This document shows positions 48,787 through 56,966 of a stretch of DNA of 64,000 nucleotides, piece after piece (the first letter of the stretch is position 1; each line of letters opens with the position of its first letter). This stretch comes from JBHYDC01 sp051861205. Its GTDB lineage: Bacteria > Pseudomonadota > Alphaproteobacteria > Rhizobiales > Pleomorphomonadaceae. Under the pieces are notes generated by a model. That model was not told the DNA's origin. It saw only the letters and a program-made list of their open reading frames with translations, and did no database searches. The translations under genes were made by a program, and so were the position numbers. Where the stretch lies: positions 7,083 through 71,082 of the forward strand of contig JBHYDC010000020.1 of assembly GCA_051861205.1 (NCBI GenBank). Direction: 5' to 3'.

Positions 48787-49695
48787 GTGTCGACGGATCG
48801 ATTGACGCACCTGAAGCGTCTTGAGGCAGAGGCCATCTTCATCATTCGCGAGGTGGCGGCCGAGTTCAAGAACCCGGTCATGCTCTATTCCATCGGCAAG
48901 GATTCCTCGGTGATGCTTCATCTCGCGATGAAGGCGTTCCACCCCGCCAAACCGCCGTTTCCGCTGTTCCATGTGGACACGACCTGGAAGTTCCGGGAGA
49001 TGATCCGCTTCCGCGACGACACGGTGAAGCGGCTCGGCCTCGACCTCATCGTGCAGACCAATCACGAGGGCGTGCGCCAGGGCATCACGCCCTTCACCTA
49101 CGGTTCGTCGGCCTACACCGGCATCATGAAGACGGATGCCTTGAAGCAGGGGCTGACGAAATACGGCTTCGATGCCGCTTTCGGCGGCGCCCGGCGCGAC
49201 GAGGAAAAGAGCCGCGCGAAAGAGCGTATCTTTTCCTTCCGCACCGAAACCCACGCCTGGGACCCCAAAAACCAGCGTCCGGAACTCTGGAAGCTCTACA
49301 ATACCCGCGTAAAGCCGGGCGAGAGCATCCGCGTGTTTCCGCTCTCCAATTGGACGGAACTCGATATCTGGCAGTATATCCTGCTCGAACAGATCCCGAT
49401 CGTATCGCTCTATTTCGCCGCCAAGCGCCCGGTGGTGCAGCGCGACGGCATGCTGATCATGGTCGACGACGATCGCATGCCGATAAAGCCCGGCGAAACG
49501 CCTGATATGCGCAGCGTGCGCTTCCGCACCCTCGGCTGCTATCCGCTGACGGCGGCCATGGAGAGCGAGGCGGCGAGCCTGCCGGAGATCGTGCGCGAAA
49601 TGCTGATCGCGCGGACCTCCGAACGCTCCGGCCGCCTGATCGATCACGATGAAGCCGGGTCGATGGAGAAGAAGAAGAAGGAAGGCTATTTCTGA
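48787..49695 (+). CDS. cysD: Sulfate adenylyltransferase small subunit
   Basis: 302 residues from the GTG at 48787, which has GAGGTGAAATTC upstream; the frame runs up to 48712. It starts at STDRLTHLKRLEAEAI, the normal N-terminus of CysD. The PP-loop SIGKDSSVMLHLAMKAF and GGARRDEEKSRAKER are diagnostic. It joins CysN to make adenosine 5'-phosphosulfate (APS) from ATP and sulfate. It overlaps cysNC by one base (TGATG). Confidence 0.95.
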   Translation: MSTDRLTHLKRLEAEAIFIIREVAAEFKNPVMLYSIGKDSSVMLHLAMKAFHPAKPPFPLFHVDTTWKFREMIRFRDDTVKRLGLDLIVQTNHEGVRQGITPFTYGSSAYTGIMKTDALKQGLTKYGFDAAFGGARRDEEKSRAKERIFSFRTETHAWDPKNQRPELWKLYNTRVKPGESIRVFPLSNWTELDIWQYILLEQIPIVSLYFAAKRPVVQRDGMLIMVDDDRMPIKPGETPDMRSVRFRTLGCYPLTAAMESEAASLPEIVREMLIARTSERSGRLIDHDEAGSMEKKKKEGYF

Positions 49696-51596
49696 TGAGC
49701 GCGCTCGAACAGTTGGATGTCGAAGCCTTCACGGACTATCTCGCCCGCCACGAGAAGAAGAGCCTGCTTCGCTTTCTCACCTGCGGTTCGGTGGACGACG
49801 GCAAGTCCACGCTGATCGGCCGCTTGCTCTACGACACCAAGCTGCTGTTCGAGGATCAGCTCAAAAGCCTGGAGCGCGATAGTCGCAAGCACGGCACGGT
49901 GGGCGAGGATATCGATTTCGCGCTGCTGGTTGACGGACTGGAAGCCGAGCGCGAACAGGGCATCACGATCGATGTCGCCTACCGGTTCTTCGCGACCGAC
50001 GTGCGCAAATTCATCGTGGCCGATACGCCGGGCCACGAGCAATACACCCGCAACATGGCAACCGGCGCGTCGAATTCCGACCTCGCGGTCATTCTTGTTG
50101 ACGCTAGACAGGGCATCCTCACGCAGACGCGGCGGCACTCGTTCATCGTGTCGCTGCTCGGCATCAAGCACGTCGTCTTGGCGGTGAACAAGATCGATCT
50201 CGTTGGCTATGACGAGGCGGTGTTCAACCGGATTGTTGAGGAATACCGGATGTTCTCAGCCAGCTTCGGCTTTGAGACGTTCCAGGTGATCCCGCTATCC
50301 GCCCGCTTTGGCGACAACGTGCTTGCGCGCGGCCCCAACCTTGGATGGTACGCCGGGCCGACGTTGGTGGAGCATCTCGAAACGGTGGATTTCGCGGGCG
50401 AGGACGTCGCCAAGCCGTTCCGCATGCCCGTCCAGTGGGTGAACCGGCCGAACCTCGATTTCCGCGGCTTCGCGGGCACCATCGCCTCCGGTTCGATCCG
50501 GCCGGGCGATCCCGTCGTGGTGGCCAAATCCGGCCGCGCATCCACCGTCAAAGCGATCGTGACCTATGACGGCGACCAGCCGGAGGCGATGGCTGGCGAG
50601 GCGGTGACGATCACGCTCGCCGACGAGATCGACGTCTCGCGCGGCGACGTTCTGACCGCGCCGGACGATCGGCCTGAAGTGTCCGACCAGTTCGCCGCCC
50701 ACTTGATCTGGATGGCCGACGAGCCGCTGCTTCCCGGCCGCTCCTATCTGATCAAGCTCGGCACCAAGATGGTCCCCGGCCAGATCACCGACATCAAGCA
50801 CAAGGTGGACGTGAACACCTTCAACAAGCTCGCCGCCAAGCAGCTTGCCTTGAACGAGGTGGCGGTGGTGAACGTGGCGCTCTCCGAGCCGATCGCGTTC
50901 GATCCCTATGCCGCGAACCACGACACCGGCGCCTTCATCGTGATCGACCGCTTGTCGAACCTCACGGTAGGCGCGGGCATGGTGGATTACGGCCTCAGAC
51001 GAGCGTCGAACATTCATTGGCAAGCCCTTGATGTAAAAAAGGCATCGCGCGCAGAAGCCAAGCATCAACGGCCGGCCGTGCTTTGGTTCACAGGCTTGTC
51101 CGGCGCGGGCAAGTCCACGGTGGCGAACCTTGTCGAGAAGCGTCTCCACGCCCTCGGCCGCCATACCTATACGCTCGACGGCGACAACGTGCGCCACGGG
51201 CTGAACAAGGACCTCGGCTTCACCGACGCCGACCGGGTCGAGAACATCCGCCGCGTGGCCGAAACCGCCAAGTTGTTCGTGGATGCGGGGCTGATCGTGC
51301 TCGTCTCGTTCATCTCGCCCTTCCGCTCCGAGCGGCGGCTGGCGCGCGATCGGGTGGAGCCCGGCGAGTTCATCGAGATCTACGTCGATACGCCCCTCGC
51401 GGTGGCGGAAGCGCGGGATGCGAAGGGGCTGTACGCAAAGGCCCGTGCCGGCCAGATCAAGAACTTCACCGGCATCGATAGCCCCTATGAGCCGCCCGAG
51501 CACCCTGAAATCACGCTCGACACGACAGCCAAACCAGCCGAGACGCTGGCCGAGGAGATCGTGGAGTATCTGCGGGAACGCGGCTATCTCGGCTGA
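49695..51596 (+). CDS. cysNC: Fused sulfate adenylyltransferase GTPase and APS kinase
   Basis: 633 residues. Residues 1 to about 440 are the GTPase CysN: G1 GSVDDGKST (31-39), DTPGHEQY, NKID. Residues about 455-633 are APS kinase CysC: Walker A GLSGAGKST (467-475), DGDNVRHGL and FISPFRSER. Together with CysD it makes APS, then PAPS, the sulfate donor for sulfation of surface or signalling molecules as well as cysteine synthesis. The fused form is common in Rhizobiales. Translation is coupled to cysD. Confidence 0.96.
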   Translation: MSALEQLDVEAFTDYLARHEKKSLLRFLTCGSVDDGKSTLIGRLLYDTKLLFEDQLKSLERDSRKHGTVGEDIDFALLVDGLEAEREQGITIDVAYRFFATDVRKFIVADTPGHEQYTRNMATGASNSDLAVILVDARQGILTQTRRHSFIVSLLGIKHVVLAVNKIDLVGYDEAVFNRIVEEYRMFSASFGFETFQVIPLSARFGDNVLARGPNLGWYAGPTLVEHLETVDFAGEDVAKPFRMPVQWVNRPNLDFRGFAGTIASGSIRPGDPVVVAKSGRASTVKAIVTYDGDQPEAMAGEAVTITLADEIDVSRGDVLTAPDDRPEVSDQFAAHLIWMADEPLLPGRSYLIKLGTKMVPGQITDIKHKVDVNTFNKLAAKQLALNEVAVVNVALSEPIAFDPYAANHDTGAFIVIDRLSNLTVGAGMVDYGLRRASNIHWQALDVKKASRAEAKHQRPAVLWFTGLSGAGKSTVANLVEKRLHALGRHTYTLDGDNVRHGLNKDLGFTDADRVENIRRVAETAKLFVDAGLIVLVSFISPFRSERRLARDRVEPGEFIEIYVDTPLAVAEARDAKGLYAKARAGQIKNFTGIDSPYEPPEHPEITLDTTAKPAETLAEEIVEYLRERGYLG

Positions 51597-51692
51597 CCCA
51601 ACTGCGCCTTTGGGGCAGGGGGTTGTCTGCCCCTTATCGCGGGTCAAGGCGGGCAGCGTCGAAGGCGGCGCTTGGCGCCTGAAGTCTTTAAA

Positions 51693-51735
51693 TGCGAGCT
51701 GGCGGGGATGGATCGCACACCCCCGCAAGCTCGCA
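51693..51735 (+). repeat. Long inverted repeat between cysNC and the TPR gene
   Basis: TGCGAGCT-G-GCGGGG pairs with CCCCGC-A-AGCTCGCA across a loop of about 12 bases, 8 plus 6 pairs with one mismatch. It lies between convergent genes and could be a bidirectional terminator; on the minus strand it is followed by TTTAAAG, a weak tail. Confidence 0.7.
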
Positions 51736-51752
51736 TCATTGCAACTTGGCCT

Positions 51753-53564
51753 TTAGTTTTGAAGCACCGACGGCTTCATCGCCTGCCGGGCATAGTAGAG
51801 GCCCATGCGGGTTGAGGGTGCCGACTGCACGGCATCGGCTTGGCTGAAGGCTTCCTCGGCCGCGCCGAATTCGCGCAGCTTATAGTGGGTCCAGCCGCGC
51901 AAAACCTTGAGATCGTTAGACTCCGCGCCAGACTTCTTCACACGCTCCATGGCCGCCAGAGCGTCGCGGTAGCGTCCTGCCTCATAGAGGGCCACGGCTT
52001 CCTTGACCGCGCCGGCGCTCTTTCTTGGTTTGCCGGGCGAACCGGGAACAGCCACCTGAACGCGTCCGTCGCGCGATGCGATGGTCTTGCCGGCCTCTAC
52101 CTTGATCGCGGCGACGGCGGGATACTTCGGCGCATAGGTTTCGAGCAGAGACTTGAACGAAGCGTTGTCCTTCAACCGCTGGGCCGATAGCACGACGCCC
52201 AGCGCGGCTTCCGCATTCTCCTCATACGAGAGCGAAGCCTCGAACCACTGACGGGCCGTCTCGATGTCTTCCAGAGAATAATGGAACCAACCGACAGACT
52301 GCGCCCCTAGCGCGGATTTTTCGGCTCGGACAGCAGCCTCGAAGGCGATAAGCCGCTCCTCGGGCATGGGGTTCTCGATGGCGTCCGTGAGGCTGGTCGA
52401 GACGAGTTCGACGTAGAGCTTGCGAAGCTCCGGTTTCGACGCCTGATGTTTTTCCGCCAGCACCATGGCGCCTTCGAGGTCGCCTGTATCGCGGGTGCAC
52501 AGGATCATGCCTTCGATGACCTTGGAGCCACCCCCGAAAGACAAGGCGAGCTTGAACCAGGGGATCCCCTTTTCCGGCTCCTTGCGAGCATAATTCAGCC
52601 AACCGATCAGTTCGGCATCCGGCGCAGACCGATTGATGCGTGCGTTGGCCGAAAGCGCCGCAAGGTCGGACTCTTCCAGAGTCGCGAGTTCGGGTTCCGG
52701 AATAGCCTGTGCGACGGCGCGGCGGATCAGGTCGAGACGAACGGTTTCAAACTCGCCGATGCCGTCGATGCCGATCCTGCCCTTGGCAATCAATTGTTCA
52801 ACCACGGTGCGGGGCAGCAGTTCGGCCGCCTTTTGCACCGTTGCGAGGCGCTCGCCGGGGTTGGCGCATTGATCGAGAACATAGGAGTAGCCGGCGAAGG
52901 CGCGCTCCGTGTTGCCCATTCCCGCCAGGGCCGCGGAAACCCGCCAGAGAACGTCGACATAATCGCAGGTGAGCAGCGAGGGGAAGTTGCTGGCGATCGC
53001 CAGCACCCGTGCATGGTCTCCAGCATCGGAGGCTTCGACCAGGTAGCCGTTGGCCAGCGCGCTTTCCACCTTGTCGATAAGCTCCTTGGGCGGAACCCAG
53101 TTCGGATTAGCGGCCTGTAAGCGCTCGATCAACTGACGGGCGGCATCGTAGCGGGCCTCGCGGTAGAGGGCCCAGACCGGCTCCACATCGACCCGCGTCA
53201 CCGTGCCGGGACGGAACAGATCCTCCGGCGTCTCCCAGTCCGGGTGGGCGAGCTTGATGCGCCGGATTTCGGCGGACACGCGGGCCACATCGTTCTGAGC
53301 GGCGTAATAGCGAAGAGCCGTTTCGTCGACGACCGGCTTTTCTTCTTCCGCTTCAACGGCCGCTGCCGCCTCCCCGGTTTCAGGAACGGCCAACTGGAAG
53401 GGATCCGCCGTCGCGCCGCCCCCGGCCGCGCTCGGCGCGGCGGGCGCGACGATGATCGCCGCTCCGTCGGTAAGGCCCGTCCAGGATTCCTGCGACAACG
53501 CGGTGCTGGCGAAGAGCGAGGCGGCCACGATGCCACCGGCGGTGAATATAAATTTTACAGACAT
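51753..53564 (-). CDS. Periplasmic TPR protein of the cellulose operon
   Basis: 603 residues. A signal peptide (about 1-24, ending ALSQ) is followed by a Pro/Ala-rich acidic linker and TPR-like helical repeats to the end (YDAARQLIERLQAANPNW, YRDALAAMERVKKSG). No C-terminal beta-barrel like that of BcsC was seen, and the length is about half that of BcsC. It overlaps the end of bcsZ by ten bases. It could be a periplasmic scaffold for cellulose export. No specific family was recognised. Confidence 0.8.
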   Translation of the reverse strand: MSVKFIFTAGGIVAASLFASTALSQESWTGLTDGAAIIVAPAAPSAAGGGATADPFQLAVPETGEAAAAVEAEEEKPVVDETALRYYAAQNDVARVSAEIRRIKLAHPDWETPEDLFRPGTVTRVDVEPVWALYREARYDAARQLIERLQAANPNWVPPKELIDKVESALANGYLVEASDAGDHARVLAIASNFPSLLTCDYVDVLWRVSAALAGMGNTERAFAGYSYVLDQCANPGERLATVQKAAELLPRTVVEQLIAKGRIGIDGIGEFETVRLDLIRRAVAQAIPEPELATLEESDLAALSANARINRSAPDAELIGWLNYARKEPEKGIPWFKLALSFGGGSKVIEGMILCTRDTGDLEGAMVLAEKHQASKPELRKLYVELVSTSLTDAIENPMPEERLIAFEAAVRAEKSALGAQSVGWFHYSLEDIETARQWFEASLSYEENAEAALGVVLSAQRLKDNASFKSLLETYAPKYPAVAAIKVEAGKTIASRDGRVQVAVPGSPGKPRKSAGAVKEAVALYEAGRYRDALAAMERVKKSGAESNDLKVLRGWTHYKLREFGAAEEAFSQADAVQSAPSTRMGLYYARQAMKPSVLQN

Positions 53565-54670
53565 TCTGGGTAAACCTCGTCAAACGTGAGGAGGGCAAGA
53601 AGGGCAAGTGCCGCCGGGTAGTAATGCGCATCCGATTGGGCGAACGCCGACGTCGGAATGGCGGCGCCCTTGACGATGCAATCTGCAATAGCGGCTATAA
53701 GGCGGTATCCGCCGGCTTCGAGCGGCTCCATGGCGGAACCGGATCGCACGTCGATCACGAACGGACCCACATTGTCCTGCACATTCCAGAGGCCGGAATA
53801 GCTCTGGAGAGCATCCCGTGCCCCCGGCATTTTCGACATGGCAAGATAGAGGGGAATCCGCACCGCGTTGTAACCGAACACGGGCGGAAATCCGGTCGCG
53901 GGGGTTAGGCGGTCCTTCGCAAGCGATACCCAATCCGGCGCAAGGCCGAGCGGACCGGTTCGCGACGCGTTCACAAAGCGAAGCGATGCCTCGGCAAGCC
54001 CCGACCAGTCATGCGCGGGATCGGCCACAGCGAATGCTTCAAAGGCTGGGAATATCGCATAGGACGGATTGAAAACCGGGCCGTCCGCACGATCTTCGGC
54101 GCGAAACCCGAGCCGCCCCGGCAGCAAGACCGGACCGCGCGCCGTCTTCAGAACGGACGTCCGCTGAACGGCTTCAAGGATGTCGAGCGCTTTGGTCCGC
54201 CACTCCGGAACCGACCACCGGTCGGCGCCCAGCAGCAGCCCCCAAGCGATCAGCATATCGCCGTCGGTTGCGTTGTTGCGATCCGCGACTTTCGGTGTCG
54301 CAGCCGGATCCCAGCGCCAAGCCGGCAGGGTTTGGCCATCGGCCATAAGCTCGCGTTCGGTCCACGCCCAAAGCGCGCGGAAGGTCTCTTGGTCGCCAAG
54401 GCGCGCCGCGAGTATCATGCCGTAGCCCTGGCCCTCCGAGTGGGAGATGAAGCCGTTGGCATTATCGACCACCCGCCCATCTTCCACGAACCGAGCGACG
54501 AATGTCGCCCAGCCGTCCTCGACCAGCGGCGCTAGAGGTCCGCAGGCTGTCTTGACGCTAAGCCCAGCTTGGATGACGCTGCTGGACGACAAGTTGCATG
54601 CCTCCGCAGGCGCTGCGAAGGTTAGTCCGAAGGCGACCAGCCCACCGGCGGTTGCGGAACGCAAGATCAT
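53555..54670 (-). CDS. bcsZ: Cellulose-operon endoglucanase, glycosyl hydrolase family 8
   Basis: 371 residues with a signal peptide (about 1-24). The GH8 acid is in GFISHSEGQGYGM, and the base region is ATDGDMLIAWGLL. BcsZ (also CelC in rhizobia) trims or edits cellulose during export in the periplasm. Its ATG overlaps the bcsB stop by four bases (ATGA) and its end overlaps the TPR gene, so all are translated together. Confidence 0.93.
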   Translation of the reverse strand: MILRSATAGGLVAFGLTFAAPAEACNLSSSSVIQAGLSVKTACGPLAPLVEDGWATFVARFVEDGRVVDNANGFISHSEGQGYGMILAARLGDQETFRALWAWTERELMADGQTLPAWRWDPAATPKVADRNNATDGDMLIAWGLLLGADRWSVPEWRTKALDILEAVQRTSVLKTARGPVLLPGRLGFRAEDRADGPVFNPSYAIFPAFEAFAVADPAHDWSGLAEASLRFVNASRTGPLGLAPDWVSLAKDRLTPATGFPPVFGYNAVRIPLYLAMSKMPGARDALQSYSGLWNVQDNVGPFVIDVRSGSAMEPLEAGGYRLIAAIADCIVKGAAIPTSAFAQSDAHYYPAALALLALLTFDEVYPECL

Positions 54671-56964
54671 TTCTCGCCTCCGGACTTCCGGGTGCGGGCG
54701 TATTGATACCCAAGCGCGCCGAACATCGCCACGGAGAAGACAAGGCCCTGCACGTAGATCCCCACGTTGTCTGAAAGCCAGCTGGCAAGCGTGAGGCGCA
54801 TGTTTCCAAGCGCGGGCGACTGCGTGGCGAACACGACAGGGGAGGTGGTCGTCACGGTATCGACGGCCTCGTCATCGTAGCGAACGACGGCGATGCGGCC
54901 GCTCAACCGATCCCAGCGGTCTTCCGTGGTGAGGCGAGAGACTGCGGCAGCCAGATTGCTGCTCGTGTCGGACGTGATGACAGTCCATGTGTTCGGCCGG
55001 GTTCCAGGCAGCAAGCTGGCCGTAAACGCATTGGTTTCGTCCGCTGTCGCGGCGGACTGCGCCAGTATCAGATCGCCCGGCAACGCCGGATGGAAATCGC
55101 GCACGCGATCCTGCCCGATTGCACGAGCGAAGAGATCGACGAAGTAATTTCCAGCGGCCGTCCAATCGATCCAGGGCGCCTGCTCGCTATCGTCGGCGGG
55201 ACCGGTGCCAACAAGCACCTGAGTTCCGCGAAGGGCGCCGTCCACCTCACTCAATTCCGTAGCGGAACGGGGCGTTGTTACGGCCGCAAGATCGACCTCG
55301 GTCGCGAGCCATGCGGGGATAGCCGGCCCTGCCGCAACGACGATGCCGCCGCGATCGCTCGATACGGGCGCGGTGAGCCGCACGTCAACCGCAATTGCCT
55401 GCCGCACCGAGACGGCCGCACGTGCGGCGAGGGTGGCGCCCGTGGCGAGCGATTCGCCGCTACGGTCGGGCAAATAAATCGTCATCGCCTGCTCGCCGCT
55501 GGCGTAGGGGAAGCCTTGGGTTACGGTGGTGGCAACGTTAGGCAAATATCCCGCCCGTGCGAACTCCGGGAAGGAGATCGTCGTCGCCGTATCCAAGGTG
55601 AAGCGCGTCGTGGTGAATGACCGCTCGGCCGGATCGCAAGTCAAATCAGCCTGCGTCATAGCGACAGCTTCGATCGAGATCACGTTGCGACCGGGATGGA
55701 AGCGCTGTAGCGGGACGATGATCTCGCGCCCATTGATGAAATCGCCGTCGGACTTCGAAAGCCCAAGCGAAGACGTCAGTATGCCGTTGATTCGGATCTG
55801 AAGTTCGCTATCCTCTTGGAGACCCGCGCCATAGGCGGCGTTCACCTTGAATTTCACCGTGCCGTAGCTGCCGGCCACAACGTCGGGCGGGAGCATCAGC
55901 GCGAAGTCCGACGACATGCGCCGCCCGGCAAAGTTGACTGACTGCGCGCCGAGGTCGGCGAGGGATATGGTTTCGCCGCCCGTCACCGGACGACCGAACG
56001 TGGCTGCAAGCGCGTTCAGTCCGGCCGCCGTTCCCTCGACCTTGTTCGAGTTCAAAGAGGCTAGGCTGCTGATCACGCTTTCGAATTGTTCGACAGTGAC
56101 CGCCAGATCAAACCGTCCGTTCTTGCTGGGAACTGCCCAGAGGCCCGGCACCATCTCGAAAGCATCCTGTCTCGACGGAGCAAGACCGATGAAGATGTTG
56201 GTTCCAGCTTCGTCCAGCGGTGCGGCCGTGAAGGACACGTCAGGTGCCCAGGCCCAGCCGGCAACGGCGATAGCGGACACCAATTGAACGGCATCGCTCG
56301 CCTGCTGCGGCCCTGCCGAGGACGGAAGCACGACGCGCAAACGGCCAGGAGCGCCGTTCCGCTGAAGCAGGGTCGGGAGGGTCGCCCCGCCCAAATCCGG
56401 CGTAGCGCCGTCCAGCACGACCCCTGTCTCAGCGGCATCGAGCCGGGTCCAAAGTTCAAATGTCGAGGGCACCGAGCAATCGACGCGGTGCTGCGCACCC
56501 ATCACGAAGGAGAGGGCATTGAAACCCTGGATAAGAATCCCGGGCGCGACCGGTATCTCCATCGGAGCGCCGGTCTTTATCTCCGTTCCGGTCAGCGTCG
56601 CCAGCAAATTGCCGTTGACGAGCACGGTCAGCGTCGCCGCCTCAGGGAGGGACGAAATGGCGCGCTCGGCGATCTTTATGCGGATCGACTTCGCCGTAAG
56701 CGCCTCCTTGGGCGCCAAGTGTAACGGAACATCAATCCGCGCGTATTCGCCCTGGAGCGTTAGCTCTTTCTCGGTGAGCGGCAATCCGCGCACATTGGTT
56801 GGCTCGACCCGCTCGACCTGCGGCTTTCGCGCGGCGAGCGGATCGAAAAAACCGTCGAGGCTCGACGCGGAGCTGGTGCCGATCGTCAGGAGTACGGCTG
56901 CGGATGCCAGCATAACGGCTGCCAGCCGGGGCACCGCGGCCGGTGCTGATGAGAAATGGCGCAT
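54667..56964 (-). CDS. bcsB: Cellulose synthase regulatory subunit
   Basis: 765 residues from the ATG at 56964, which has AAGGGG upstream; a GTG at 56970 is also possible. A signal-like N-terminus is followed by carbohydrate-binding and flavodoxin-like domains (RGLPLTEKELTLQGEYARIDVPL, PGRNVISIEAVAM), and a single C-terminal membrane helix near LSDNVGIYVQGLVFSVAMFGAL. This is the usual plan of BcsB, which sits in the periplasm and guides glucan from BcsA. The bcsA stop lies two bases before its start. Confidence 0.92.
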   Translation of the reverse strand: MRHFSSAPAAVPRLAAVMLASAAVLLTIGTSSASSLDGFFDPLAARKPQVERVEPTNVRGLPLTEKELTLQGEYARIDVPLHLAPKEALTAKSIRIKIAERAISSLPEAATLTVLVNGNLLATLTGTEIKTGAPMEIPVAPGILIQGFNALSFVMGAQHRVDCSVPSTFELWTRLDAAETGVVLDGATPDLGGATLPTLLQRNGAPGRLRVVLPSSAGPQQASDAVQLVSAIAVAGWAWAPDVSFTAAPLDEAGTNIFIGLAPSRQDAFEMVPGLWAVPSKNGRFDLAVTVEQFESVISSLASLNSNKVEGTAAGLNALAATFGRPVTGGETISLADLGAQSVNFAGRRMSSDFALMLPPDVVAGSYGTVKFKVNAAYGAGLQEDSELQIRINGILTSSLGLSKSDGDFINGREIIVPLQRFHPGRNVISIEAVAMTQADLTCDPAERSFTTTRFTLDTATTISFPEFARAGYLPNVATTVTQGFPYASGEQAMTIYLPDRSGESLATGATLAARAAVSVRQAIAVDVRLTAPVSSDRGGIVVAAGPAIPAWLATEVDLAAVTTPRSATELSEVDGALRGTQVLVGTGPADDSEQAPWIDWTAAGNYFVDLFARAIGQDRVRDFHPALPGDLILAQSAATADETNAFTASLLPGTRPNTWTVITSDTSSNLAAAVSRLTTEDRWDRLSGRIAVVRYDDEAVDTVTTTSPVVFATQSPALGNMRLTLASWLSDNVGIYVQGLVFSVAMFGALGYQYARTRKSGGEK

Positions 56965-56966
56965 GA

